Shown here piece after piece: positions 15,729-23,646 of a DNA stretch of 64,000 nt. The translations under genes were made by a program, and so were the position numbers. Each line of letters opens with the position of its first letter. Positions within the stretch are counted from its first letter, which is position 1. Source of the stretch: Prosthecobacter gellanilyticus (GTDB lineage: Bacteria > Verrucomicrobiota > Verrucomicrobiia > Verrucomicrobiales > Verrucomicrobiaceae); contig NZ_BKAG01000003.1 of the NCBI RefSeq assembly GCF_007992435.1, positions 124,001 through 188,000 on the forward strand, written 5' to 3'. The notes below the pieces were generated by a model. The model ran no database searches and was not told the origin of the DNA. It saw only the letters and a program-made list of their open reading frames with translations.

Positions 15729-18647
15729 ATGGCTCAGGATCTCATCCGCGTGCGTGGCGCGCGGCAGCACAACCTCAAAAACATTGATGTCGACATTCCT
15801 CGGCATCAGTTGGTCGTGCTCACGGGGGTGAGTGGCAGCGGGAAGTCATCGTTGGCCTTTGACACGCTGTATGCGGAAGGGCAGCGGCGCTATGTACAGA
15901 GCCTGTCTGCGTATGCGCGGCAGTTCCTGGACCAGCTGGAGAAGCCGGATGTGGACTTCATTGAAGGGCTGTCACCGGCGGTCGCGATCGAGCAGGTGCA
16001 CAGCACGCCGAATCCGCGCAGCACCATCGCCACGGTCACGGAGATCTATGACTATCTGCGCGTGCTGTATGCCGTGGCCGGGCAGCCGCATGATCCGGAA
16101 ACCGGCGAGGCGCTGGTGAAGAACACACCGGCGGAGATTGGCTCACGTGTGCTGGAGTTGCCGGAAGGCACGCGCTGCGTGGTGCTGGCGCCTCTGGAGC
16201 CGCAGGAGACGGATGCGCTGAAGGCCACGTTTGAAAAACTGAGGCGGCAGGGCTTTGTGCGTGTGCGTCTGGATGGTGTGATCGTGGAGCTGGATGATGC
16301 GCTGAAACCTGAGCGTGGTGTGGAGCATCAGATCGAGATCGTGGTGGATCGCCTCGTCATTCGCGAGGGTGTGCGCCAGCGGCTCATGGAGAGCATCGAG
16401 GCGGCGCTGAAGTGGAATGAGCGCGAGGTGCAGTTCCTCATCGGCGGTGAAGGCAAGGAAGAGGTGATGGCCTTCACGACATCGTATGCGAATCCGCGCA
16501 CGGGCTATTTGATGGAGAAGCTGACGCCGCAGCATTTTTCCTTCAACACGCACGTGGGTGCCTGCCCGACCTGTGAAGGTGTGGGCTCGCTCATGGCTCC
16601 GGATCCTGGCTTGATCGTGCCGGATGTGGAGGCCTCTCTTAAAGATGGCGCGGTGAAGAGCTGGTGGGCGCGGAATCCGAAGCTGAAACTGATTCACCAG
16701 CGCGGTGTCGAGGCACTCGCGAAGCATTTTGGCGTTTCGATGGAGGCTCCTTTCAAAGCGCTGCCGAAGGCCTTTAAAGACGCGCTGTTTCATGGCAGTG
16801 GCAAAGAGGCCATTTCCACCGGCTGGGCCACCAGCGGCACGAAGCGCAGCCTGGCCAAACCGTATGAAGGTCTGCTGAACGAGGCGAAGCGACTGCATGA
16901 AAATGCGGAGAGTGATGTGCTACGCACGCAGCTCTCACGCTTCATGAATCCGCTGCCCTGTCCGACGTGTGAGGGGCGCAGACTCCGAAAGGAATCTTTG
17001 GCGGTGAAGCTTAGTTCACAGTTCGCAGTTCGCGGTTCACGGTTGTCTGAAACTGAGAACCGAGAACTGAGAACCGAGAACGGTTTGAGTATCCACGACT
17101 TCTGCTCGCTGCCAATCAAGGATGCGCTGGTGTGGATGCAGGCACTCGAGATGACGGAGCATCAGCGCGCGTATGTGGGTGAGCTGCAGAAGGAGATCGT
17201 GAAGCGGCTGGAGTTTTTGGAGCAGGTGGGGCTGGGGTATCTTGGCTTGAATCGCGAGAGTGGCACGCTGTCCGGGGGCGAGATGCAGCGCATCCGCCTG
17301 GCCACGCAGATCGGCGCGGGTTTGGCAGGCGTGTTGTATGTGCTGGATGAGCCGAGCATCGGCCTGCATCCGGCAGACACGGAGAGACTCATCCGCACGC
17401 TGCTGAGGTTGCGTGATCTCGGGAACACCGTGCTTGTGGTGGAGCATGATGAGGCGATGATGCGCGCGGCGGATCATGTGATCGAGCTCGGGCCTGCGGC
17501 CGGTGTGCATGGTGGCAAGATCACGGCACAGGGAACACCGGCGGAGGTCATGGCGCTGAAGGAAAGCATCACCGGGGCTTACTTGAGCGAGACGCTGAAG
17601 ATCAAGGCGCCGTCGCGCCGTATCTCGCCAGAGCGCAGCTTGTTTGAGGGTGGTGCGCATGCACTGACCATTCATGGCGCGACGGAGCATAACCTACAGT
17701 TTGTCACGACGACCTTCCCGATCGGCTGCTTCACCTGTGTTACAGGGCCTTCGGGTAGTGGCAAGTCCACGCTGGTGAACAAGGTGCTCATGCGCGCACT
17801 GCAGCGGCATTTTTACAGCGCGAAGGATGAGCCGGGCAAGCATGAGCGCATCACGGGCCTGGAGAATTTCGACAAGGTGGTGGTCATCGATCAATCGCCG
17901 ATCGGTCGCAGTCCACGCAGCAATCCGGCGACTTACACAGGTGCCTTCACGGCCATTCGCGAGCTGTTTTCGCAACTGCCGCTGGCGCGTGTGCGTGGGT
18001 ATGACTCGGGTCGCTTCAGTTTCAACACAGCAGGTGGTCGCTGTGAGAAGTGCCAAGGTGATGGACAGATCAAGATCGACATGCACTTCCTTGCGGATGT
18101 GTATGTGACCTGTGATCACTGCCAGGGAAAGCGATACAATGCCGAGACGCTAGAGATCACTTTCAAGGGGCGCAACATCGCTGAAGTCCTGGAGATGACG
18201 GTGACGGAGGCGGCGCGCTTCTTTGGCAAGGCGAGTGCGATCGCCGCGAAGCTCAACACACTGGAAGAGTGCGGTCTCGGCTACATCCGGCTCGGGCAGG
18301 CGGGCAACACACTTTCGGGTGGTGAGGCGCAGCGCATCAAGCTTTCCGCGGAGCTGGCGCGACGCGCCACGGGCCGCACGCTGTATGTGCTGGATGAGCC
18401 GACGACGGGTCTGCACTTTGCGGATATTCAAACCTTGCTCGGTGTGCTCTTCCGTCTGCGTGATGCAGGGAACACGCTGATCGTGATCGAACATCATCTG
18501 GATGTGATCCGCTGCGCGGACTGGGTCATTGATCTCGGCCCGGGTGGTGGCAATGAAGGCGGACGTCTGGTGGCCAGCGGCACGCCGGAGGATCTGATGC
18601 GCGTGCCGGAGAGCCCGACGGGACGCTTTTTGAAACAACATTCCTGA
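15729..18647 (+). CDS. uvrA: Excinuclease ABC subunit A with an in-frame palindromic insert
   Basis: A 972-residue UvrA, the damage-recognition ATPase of nucleotide excision repair. The ATG at 15729 begins MAQDLIRVRGARQHNLKNIDVDIPR. The first Walker A is at residues 33-40 (GVSGSGKS) and the second is GPSGSGKSTLVNKV near 680. Signatures LSGGEMQRIRLA and LSGGEAQRIKLSAEL and both Walker B boxes (YVLDEPSIGLH, YVLDEPTTGLH) are intact. Zinc modules show CPTCEGVG/CPTCEGRR and CEKCQGDG/CDHCQGKR. Just after the first module, residues about 429-452 (nt 17013-17084) are encoded by an inverted heptamer array absent from the family consensus. The frame stays open and all motifs remain, so the gene looks functional. 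A yggS-type gene follows after 25 bp. Confidence 0.95.
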   Translation: MAQDLIRVRGARQHNLKNIDVDIPRHQLVVLTGVSGSGKSSLAFDTLYAEGQRRYVQSLSAYARQFLDQLEKPDVDFIEGLSPAVAIEQVHSTPNPRSTIATVTEIYDYLRVLYAVAGQPHDPETGEALVKNTPAEIGSRVLELPEGTRCVVLAPLEPQETDALKATFEKLRRQGFVRVRLDGVIVELDDALKPERGVEHQIEIVVDRLVIREGVRQRLMESIEAALKWNEREVQFLIGGEGKEEVMAFTTSYANPRTGYLMEKLTPQHFSFNTHVGACPTCEGVGSLMAPDPGLIVPDVEASLKDGAVKSWWARNPKLKLIHQRGVEALAKHFGVSMEAPFKALPKAFKDALFHGSGKEAISTGWATSGTKRSLAKPYEGLLNEAKRLHENAESDVLRTQLSRFMNPLPCPTCEGRRLRKESLAVKLSSQFAVRGSRLSETENRELRTENGLSIHDFCSLPIKDALVWMQALEMTEHQRAYVGELQKEIVKRLEFLEQVGLGYLGLNRESGTLSGGEMQRIRLATQIGAGLAGVLYVLDEPSIGLHPADTERLIRTLLRLRDLGNTVLVVEHDEAMMRAADHVIELGPAAGVHGGKITAQGTPAEVMALKESITGAYLSETLKIKAPSRRISPERSLFEGGAHALTIHGATEHNLQFVTTTFPIGCFTCVTGPSGSGKSTLVNKVLMRALQRHFYSAKDEPGKHERITGLENFDKVVVIDQSPIGRSPRSNPATYTGAFTAIRELFSQLPLARVRGYDSGRFSFNTAGGRCEKCQGDGQIKIDMHFLADVYVTCDHCQGKRYNAETLEITFKGRNIAEVLEMTVTEAARFFGKASAIAAKLNTLEECGLGYIRLGQAGNTLSGGEAQRIKLSAELARRATGRTLYVLDEPTTGLHFADIQTLLGVLFRLRDAGNTLIVIEHHLDVIRCADWVIDLGPGGGNEGGRLVASGTPEDLMRVPESPTGRFLKQHS
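17013..17084. repeat. Palindromic heptamer array inserted within uvrA
   Basis: The left half is built of heptamers of the form NGTTCNC (AGTTCAC, AGTTCGC, AGTTCGC, GGTTCAC). After a short GTCTG centre, the right half is the inverted set (GAGAACC, GAGAACT, GAGAACC, GAGAACG). Together they form a long imperfect hairpin of about 70 bp. It is in frame and encodes a hydrophilic stretch of about 24 residues containing SRLSETENRELRTENG. Such an array is typical of intergenic repeat DNA, so its presence inside an essential-type gene is unusual. Confidence 0.8.
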
Positions 18648-18672
18648 ACCCCTTTATTTCCCTTTCATTTTC

Positions 18673-19353
18673 ATGTCTGACATCGCCGAACGCCTGAACC
18701 AGATTCGTGAACGCATCTCCACTGCCTGCACGCGGGCGGGCAGGGATGCGAGCAGTGTGGAGCTGGTGGCGGTTTCGAAGACGAAGCCTGTGGAGGTCAT
18801 TCAAGAGGCGGTGGATGCCGGGCAGCTTCTGTTTGGTGAAAATCGTGTGCAGGAAGTGCTGCTGAAGAGACCGCTGCTGCCGTCGAAGCTGCGCTGGCAT
18901 CTCATCGGGCCGCTGCAGTCTAACAAAGTGCGTAAAATTCTGCCACAGGTGGAGATGATCGAGGCAGTGGATTCTCTGGACATCGCCAAGGACATCAACC
19001 GTATTGGCGCGGAGCTGGGGCTGCATCCGAAGGTGCTGCTGGAGATCAATGTGGCGGTGGAGTCGTCCAAGCATGGGTTTGGAGCGACGCAGATCCGGGA
19101 ACAGCTTGAGGAGCTTTACGGGCTGGACCGCTTGTATATCCAAGGACTGATGTGCATTCCGCCATTTGATCTGACCCCGGAGCAGTCACGGAAGTATTTC
19201 GTGCAGTTGCGGACGCTGCGGGATGAGCTGGAGAAGATTGGTGGTGCGCCGCTGCCGGTGCTTTCGATGGGCATGAGCCATGACTTCGAGGTCGCGATTG
19301 AAGAAGGTGCGACGCTGGTGAGGGTGGGGACGGCGATTTTTGGGGGGCGGTGA
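18673..19353 (+). CDS. yggS: YggS-family PLP-binding protein
   Basis: A 226-residue protein of the PLP homeostasis family (YggS/PROSC/PLPBP). VELVAVSKTKPVEVIQEAVDAGQLLFGENRVQE carries the PLP lysine in SKTK. LRWHLIGPLQSNKVRKIL, VLLEINVAVESSKHGFG, IQGLMCIPP and LSMGMSHDFEVAIEEGATLVRVGTAIFGGR are all family signatures; the last binds the PLP phosphate. It has a single fold-type III barrel and no known catalytic activity, and buffers cellular PLP. The start ATG 18673 follows uvrA by 25 bp, suggesting read-through. Downstream is a palindromic element and then the convergent yicC gene. Confidence 0.93.
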   Translation: MSDIAERLNQIRERISTACTRAGRDASSVELVAVSKTKPVEVIQEAVDAGQLLFGENRVQEVLLKRPLLPSKLRWHLIGPLQSNKVRKILPQVEMIEAVDSLDIAKDINRIGAELGLHPKVLLEINVAVESSKHGFGATQIREQLEELYGLDRLYIQGLMCIPPFDLTPEQSRKYFVQLRTLRDELEKIGGAPLPVLSMGMSHDFEVAIEEGATLVRVGTAIFGGR

Positions 19354-19355
19354 GG

Positions 19356-19534
19356 CTGCGAGTGTCGCGGAGCGTCCCGGAGTGCGGTGGCAGAGATGCA
19401 AGGGCACCCTTGCATCGTCGACACCGCTCTCGTGCGCACGCAACGCGTTCGAGCTCACAGAACGTCTCTGCGCACACAGCGGTGTCGCGCTTGAGCGCTT
19501 CCCACCGCACTCCACGACGCTGCCGCGACTTCGG
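19356..19534. mobile_element. Nested-palindrome MITE/REP-like element
   Basis: The stretch between the convergent yggS and yicC genes is one nested inverted repeat. The outer arms, about 19357-19390 and 19502-19533, both contain GGAGTGCGGTGG or its complement plus GTCGCGG/CCGCGAC. A middle pair, CGACACCGCT (19419-19428) and AGCGGTGTCG (19478-19487), is perfect. Inside it GTGCGCA (19432-19438) pairs with TGCGCAC (19469-19475). A separate hairpin with perfect 10-bp arms GATGCAAGGG/CCCTTGCATC is at 19395-19416. No protein is encoded. Size (about 180 bp) and terminal inverted repeats suit a non-autonomous mobile palindrome; it may also act as a two-way terminator. Confidence 0.6.
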
Positions 19535-19538
19535 GGCT

Positions 19539-20420
19539 TTACTCGACGTTCTGGATCTGCTCGCGGATCTTTTCGAGCTCGGTCTTGGCGGCGACGACGT
19601 TGTGGGCGATGGCGGCGTGGTTGCACTTCGAGCCCATGGTGTTGAACTCGCGGAAGAACTCCTGCACGAGGAAGTCGAGGCTGCGGCCCACGGGTTCGTC
19701 GGAGGCGAGGTAGGCGCGGAACTGCTTCACGTGGCTGGCGGCGCGTGAGAGCTCTTCCGAGATGTCAGTGCGGTCGGCGAAGAGGGCGATCTCTTTGACG
19801 ATGCGCTCGTCATCGAGAGGCAGAGGCAGGCCGGCTTTCTCGAGACGCTGGAGGAGGACCTCGCGCTGATTCGCAGGCACGCTGGGGGCGAGTTCGGCGA
19901 TCTTCGCCGCGAGGGATTCGATGGTGGCAAGACGGGTTTCCATCTCCTCACGCAGATGACCGCCTTCAGCAGCGCGCATTTCGAGGAACTGCTTCAAGGC
20001 GGCCTCCAGTGCGGGCTGGAGCACGGGCCAGACTTCTTCGGCCACAGTCTCGCGGGCTTCGGAAACGAGCACGCCGGGGAGACGCACGATCTCGCTCAAG
20101 GAGATGTCCTGGGAGATGCCGAGGTGCTTCGCCATGGCCTTGAGCTCCTGCACGTACTTCGCGGCGACGATCTGGTCGAGGCGGGGCATGTTGTCTCCGG
20201 ACGAAGGTTGGTCCGAACGGATCTGCACGCTCACACGGCCGCGTGAGCAGACGGCAGCGACTTGATTGCGGATCTGCGGTTCGAGATCGTTCAGATCACG
20301 CGGAAGGCTCACGCCGACCTCGAGCTGTTTACGGTTCACGCTGCTGCACTCCACCACCCAGGTGGTGCTGGTGCTTTCCTGCCGTGCTTCGCCACGGCCA
20401 AATCCGGTCATGCTTTTCAT
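19539..20420 (-). CDS. yicC: YicC-family endoribonuclease
   Basis: A 293-residue YicC-type protein. The N-terminal half opens MKSMTGFGRGEARQ and continues VECSSVNRKQLEVGVSLPRDLNDLEPQIRNQVAAVCSRGRVSVQI, the YicC_N signature. The C-terminal half has EMRAAEGGHLREEMETRL, ALFADRTDISEELSRAASHVKQF and GRSLDFLVQEFFREFNTMGSKCNHAAIAHNVVAAKTELEKIREQIQNVE, the DUF1732 signature ending in the usual REQIQNVE. YicC is an RNase implicated in small-RNA turnover in E. coli. Often gmk lies beside it; here it does not. Its 3' end abuts the nested palindrome element. Confidence 0.93.
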   Translation of the reverse strand: MKSMTGFGRGEARQESTSTTWVVECSSVNRKQLEVGVSLPRDLNDLEPQIRNQVAAVCSRGRVSVQIRSDQPSSGDNMPRLDQIVAAKYVQELKAMAKHLGISQDISLSEIVRLPGVLVSEARETVAEEVWPVLQPALEAALKQFLEMRAAEGGHLREEMETRLATIESLAAKIAELAPSVPANQREVLLQRLEKAGLPLPLDDERIVKEIALFADRTDISEELSRAASHVKQFRAYLASDEPVGRSLDFLVQEFFREFNTMGSKCNHAAIAHNVVAAKTELEKIREQIQNVE

Positions 20421-20486
20421 GTTCTGACCAATGCCGCGTGTGGTGCGGCAGGCAAGGCATGCTTGTCCTAAAATGAGGGAAGCAGC

Positions 20487-21422
20487 TTAGGGCGCATCAT
20501 CCAGCGGGAAGGCGGAGGCGGCGAGGCGCGTCTGGGCTTCCTCACGCATGATCACGGCATGCGGCCGGCCCAGCCAGGCGCAGCCGAGGGTGATGGAGAC
20601 GAGCGCAAGGAGACTGGCGATGGCCAGCCAGCGGCTGCGTCTACGCCAGGTCGGCCTAACGAAAAGAAGGGCAATGCGGTCCCCGAGCCGGGAACTGGTG
20701 AAGGCGGGCAGGGGAGCGGGAGCGGACATCCTGCCGGAAGCGAAGGCGAGGAGGTCATCCGCATAGGCAACGGGATCCGCATCGGCCACCGCAGCGCGGT
20801 CAGCCTCATGTTCGCAGGCGGCGGACCAGGCGGAGACGAGTCTCCAGGCCAGGGGATTAAACCAGAAGAGCACGGCAAAGACGCGCATGAGACAGGCCAG
20901 CGAGGCATCGTGCTGAAGCACATGATGCCATTCATGGCGCAGCGCGGTCTTTTGCAGGCGGGCGGGCCAGGTCATCCAGTCTTCCGGCAGCAAGACACCG
21001 CCCTGGCGACCAGGAAGAGCGAGTGGGGTTTCGACAAGCGATGAGACGCGGAAGCGCTTCAGGTCGCGATCGTTTTGAAGCAACAGTAGTTCGGCGACGC
21101 GGGTGCGCTCTTCATTGAGGAGTTCGCGTGCGTGCAGGCACATGCGGCGTACTTGGCGCCATTGTCTCCAACTGCGGACGAGCGTGAAGGTGATACCGAG
21201 GAGCCATAGTGAGAGCCAGAGATTTGAAGATGAGATGGTTTCCGCCGAAGTCTGCGATGCGGAGGCTTCTGTATTCTCCGGCATTATCTGGCTCAGCAGA
21301 GGCAGGAAGAGCACGGCAAGCGCGGCGATCTCCAGCGCGCGTCTTCTCAGGCCGATGGCGCTCGCGGGCACGAGTAGGGCGACTGCCATGAGCAGGCTGG
21401 AGGAGAGCAGGAACCAGATCAT
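20487..21422 (-). CDS. BlaR1-type M56 membrane metallopeptidase lacking a sensor domain
   Basis: A 311-residue membrane protein with N-terminal hydrophobic segments at about 5-25, 30-45 and 67-82. The catalytic helix has H163-E164-W165-H166-H167 (HEXXH). FWFNPLAWRLVSAW follows, then EHEADRAAV supplying the third zinc ligand. These are M56 signatures of BlaR1/MecR1. After a final hydrophobic segment (WLAIASLLALVSITLGCAWLG) only about 30 residues remain, so the extracytoplasmic penicillin-binding sensor of true BlaR1 is absent. It follows the BlaI-type repressor gene by 18 bp on the same strand, so it presumably cleaves or inactivates that repressor on an unknown signal. Confidence 0.85.
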   Translation of the reverse strand: MIWFLLSSSLLMAVALLVPASAIGLRRRALEIAALAVLFLPLLSQIMPENTEASASQTSAETISSSNLWLSLWLLGITFTLVRSWRQWRQVRRMCLHARELLNEERTRVAELLLLQNDRDLKRFRVSSLVETPLALPGRQGGVLLPEDWMTWPARLQKTALRHEWHHVLQHDASLACLMRVFAVLFWFNPLAWRLVSAWSAACEHEADRAAVADADPVAYADDLLAFASGRMSAPAPLPAFTSSRLGDRIALLFVRPTWRRRSRWLAIASLLALVSITLGCAWLGRPHAVIMREEAQTRLAASAFPLDDAP

Positions 21423-21440
21423 GGTGGTGACAAGGTGTCG

Positions 21441-21830
21441 TCAGGGTTTCCGATGCGCATCGATCAAGGCCTGGAGCTGGTCGACTTCCGAGGGCTTCAG
21501 GCGGCGCTCGGAGGGATCCAGCAGATTCGCCACGAGAGCGGCGGGCGAGTCATCGAAGAAGGTGGCCATCAGGCGTTTCAGTGCGCCTTTGCCAGCTTTT
21601 TGCGCGGGCTCTTTGGGCACGTAGAGATAGTGGCGCGCGCCTTCGGCCTTGGTCACGCTGGCGTGGCCTTTGTCCACCAGCACGCCGAGCAAGGCGCGAA
21701 CGGCAGAGTAGTTCGGCGCATCGGTCATGCTGGACTGCACCTGCGCGGCGGTGGCCTCACCGAGACGGTAGAGGATATCCATCGCCTGGCGTTCTTTTTT
21801 GGAGAGGGGGTCTAGCTGTGCGCGTGCCAC
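21441..21830 (-). CDS. BlaI/MecI-family repressor
   Basis: A repressor of about 129 residues when started at GTG 21830 (MARAQLDPLSKKERQAMDILY). A longer form from GTG 21869 would begin almost inside the operator, so the shorter one is preferred. LSKKERQAMDILYRLGEATAAQVQSSMTDAPNYSAVRALLGVLVDKGHASVTKAEGARHYLYVP is the winged-helix region with the S-A-V-R-x-L-L recognition helix of BlaI. The C-terminal part, ALKRLMATFFDDSPAALVANLLD, is the dimer and cleavage region. It is upstream of the M56 peptidase gene in an operon. Two operator-like palindromes lie in the divergent promoter region it shares with the lipoprotein gene. Confidence 0.88.
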   Translation of the reverse strand: MARAQLDPLSKKERQAMDILYRLGEATAAQVQSSMTDAPNYSAVRALLGVLVDKGHASVTKAEGARHYLYVPKEPAQKAGKGALKRLMATFFDDSPAALVANLLDPSERRLKPSEVDQLQALIDAHRKP

Positions 21831-21871
21831 AAGAGAATGATGATGCACAAAACGGTGCTGGCAAGACACAA

Positions 21872-21931
21872 GTGCAGAAAAAACTGCATTTAGAAATTGA
21901 CGGGGCTAATAAAGTGCAGAAAAATCTGCAC
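21872..21931. promoter_or_regulatory. Twin BlaI-type operators in divergent promoter
   Basis: Operator 1 (21872-21889) reads GTGCAG-aaaaaa-CTGCAT. Operator 2 (21914-21931) reads GTGCAGA-aaaa-TCTGCAC with perfect 7-bp arms. Their centres are 42 bp apart, four helical turns, so bound dimers would face the same side. Between them, TTGACG (21897-21902) could be a -35 box for the lipoprotein gene; the region 17 bp on overlaps operator 2. This layout predicts that the BlaI-type protein represses both its own operon and the lipoprotein gene. Confidence 0.75.
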
Positions 21932-22777
21932 ATGGACCAAACACCTGCATCCACCCTCTCTCTGTCTCGAATTCTCAAAGCCTTTCTCCTCGCGACGAGC
22001 CTGGGGTTGCTGCTCAGCCAGTGCATGAGCGTGGCGCCTGCCCCTGCTCCGGCATCTGAGACCGCTAGCAGGAGCTCCTACTCCGAAGGTGGGAAGCCCG
22101 CCTCAAGCCCTACCAATGACGTCCTTGCGAAGCGTCCGGGGCTTGGCACACAACTGGGGCATGAGATCGACGATCGATCCACGAACACGCACTTCTATCG
22201 GAAGTCTGGCAGTCAGCCTGATGCTGTGGCCACCTTCCACTACAATGACCAGGAAGGCGCGAAGCTGATGGCCGAGATGATGGGCAAGGCGGTGAAGCGC
22301 GGCGGCGAGTTTGTGCTGATCCCTGGCAAGCTGGAGGTGAGCGTGAACAGCGGCTGGGGCTATGGCAGTGCCTATGAGCACTATCATGCCGGCGGGAAAG
22401 TCTTTGTCATCGGAGATGCTGGCAGCCGCTATGGTCTGGACCTGAAGAACCTGACCGACCGTCGCCTGGAAGTAGTGGTGAGCATCGACGGGCTGGACAT
22501 TCTCGACGGGCAACCGGCCTCGACCCGCAAGCGCGGCTATGTGGTGCCTGCGAAGTCCTCCGTCTCCATCCGTGGCATGAAGGTGGGCGGCAAGCTGCGG
22601 ACACTAGAGTTTGGCACGGTGGCGAAGTCACGTGCTGCCACGGCCTTTGGCGAGCGTGGTGCGCGCAATGTGGGGGTGATCGGCATGGCCTGCTATGAGG
22701 AGGACGAGTCGGCACGCCGTCGCGACCGTGTGGCGGAGACGTATCTGCGGGATGATGCGCGTGCCTTTGGCAACTGA
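21932..22777 (+). CDS. Lipoprotein of unknown function, divergent from blaI
   Basis: A 281-residue protein beginning MDQTPASTLSLSRILKAFLLATSLGLLLSQCMSV, with a lipobox-like LLSQC. A Pro/Ala/Ser linker follows. The mature part contains GTQLGHEIDDRSTNTHFYRKSGSQPDAVATFHYNDQEGAKLMAEMM, SGWGYGSAYEHYHAGGKVFVIGDAGSRYGLDLKNLTDRRLEVVVSIDGLDILDGQPAS and RGYVVPAKSSVSIRGMKVGGKLRTLEFGTVAKSRAA. The beta-rich region suggests a folded periplasmic or surface domain; I do not recognise the family. The ATG at 21932 touches operator 2, so expression should be tightly linked to the BlaI-type repressor, possibly from a near-leaderless transcript. It is a candidate effector or sensor of that system. Confidence 0.8.
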   Translation: MDQTPASTLSLSRILKAFLLATSLGLLLSQCMSVAPAPAPASETASRSSYSEGGKPASSPTNDVLAKRPGLGTQLGHEIDDRSTNTHFYRKSGSQPDAVATFHYNDQEGAKLMAEMMGKAVKRGGEFVLIPGKLEVSVNSGWGYGSAYEHYHAGGKVFVIGDAGSRYGLDLKNLTDRRLEVVVSIDGLDILDGQPASTRKRGYVVPAKSSVSIRGMKVGGKLRTLEFGTVAKSRAATAFGERGARNVGVIGMACYEEDESARRRDRVAETYLRDDARAFGN

Positions 22778-22817
22778 GGTTTGACGGTGGCGTGGGGCTG
22801 CGGAAAGTCGCGGCCCC

Positions 22818-23573
22818 ATGAAACTCTCTACCTGGAACGTCAACGGCATCCGTGCCTCGCTGAACAAAGGTCTGCGCGAATACCTGCTGGAAGGCGATGC
22901 GGATGTGATCTGCCTGCAAGAGACGAAGGCGATGAAGGAGCAGGTGGACCTCGGCTTCTTCGCTGGTTACCAGGCGGTGTGGAACAGCGCGGAGAAGAAG
23001 GGCTATTCCGGCACGTGCATCCTCAGCCGCGTGCCATGGAAGTCGGAGACGGTGGGCATGGGCATTGCGGATCATGACAAGGAAGGACGCGTCATTACCA
23101 CGGAGTTTCCAGACTTCTATTTGGTGACGGTGTACACGCCGAACTCGCAGGCAGCGCTGGTGCGGCTGCCGTATCGCCTGGACTGGGATGCGGCGTTTCG
23201 TGCGTATCTGAAGAAGCTGGAGAAGAAGAAGCCGGTGCTTTGCTGTGGTGACCTGAACTGCGCGCATCAGGAGATCGACCTGGCGAATCCGAAGTCCAAC
23301 CGGATGAACCCAGGCTTCAGTGATGCGGAGCGCGCGAGCTTCACTGAGCACCTGGATGCTGGTTTCCTGGATGTGTTCCGTGAGTTCGACAAGAGTCCGG
23401 GCCGCTATACGTGGTGGACGCAGCGCACGCCGGATGCCCGCGCGAAGAACATCGGATGGCGGTTGGATTATTGGTTAGCCTCGGAGAAGCTGAAGCCGGC
23501 GCTGAAGGCGTGCAAGATCCGTGATGACATTCACGGGTCGGATCATTGCCCGGTGGAGTTGGTGGTGGGATGA
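22818..23573 (+). CDS. xth: Exodeoxyribonuclease III
   Basis: A 251-residue AP endonuclease/3'-5' exonuclease of base-excision repair. MKLSTWNVNGIRASL carries the metal-binding Asn. VICLQETKAM has the catalytic Glu. YLVTVYTPNSQ, VLCCGDLNCAHQEIDLANPKSN (catalytic Asp/Asn), RYTWWTQRTPDARAKNIGWRLDYWLAS and DDIHGSDHCPVELVV (Asp-His) complete the ExoIII set. Length is as expected. It starts 40 bp after the lipoprotein gene; a very strong hairpin follows its stop. Confidence 0.95.
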   Translation: MKLSTWNVNGIRASLNKGLREYLLEGDADVICLQETKAMKEQVDLGFFAGYQAVWNSAEKKGYSGTCILSRVPWKSETVGMGIADHDKEGRVITTEFPDFYLVTVYTPNSQAALVRLPYRLDWDAAFRAYLKKLEKKKPVLCCGDLNCAHQEIDLANPKSNRMNPGFSDAERASFTEHLDAGFLDVFREFDKSPGRYTWWTQRTPDARAKNIGWRLDYWLASEKLKPALKACKIRDDIHGSDHCPVELVVG

Positions 23574-23582
23574 GGCCGGAGA

Positions 23583-23646
23583 TTTTTTACAGGAGATTGG
23601 GAGTTTTGGAGTTCTGTTCCAAACCCTCCCAATCTCCTGTTAAAAA
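23583..23646. terminator. Long bidirectional hairpin between xth and the FAD oxidoreductase
   Basis: The arms ACAGGAGATTGGGAG (23589-23603) and CTCCCAATCTCCTGT (23626-23640) pair perfectly and are flanked by T and A runs. Further inner pairing (TTGGA with TCCAA) lengthens the stem. With T-tracts on either strand it can terminate both convergent genes. The stop codon of the minus-strand oxidoreductase (23640-23642) lies within the hairpin. Confidence 0.8.
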
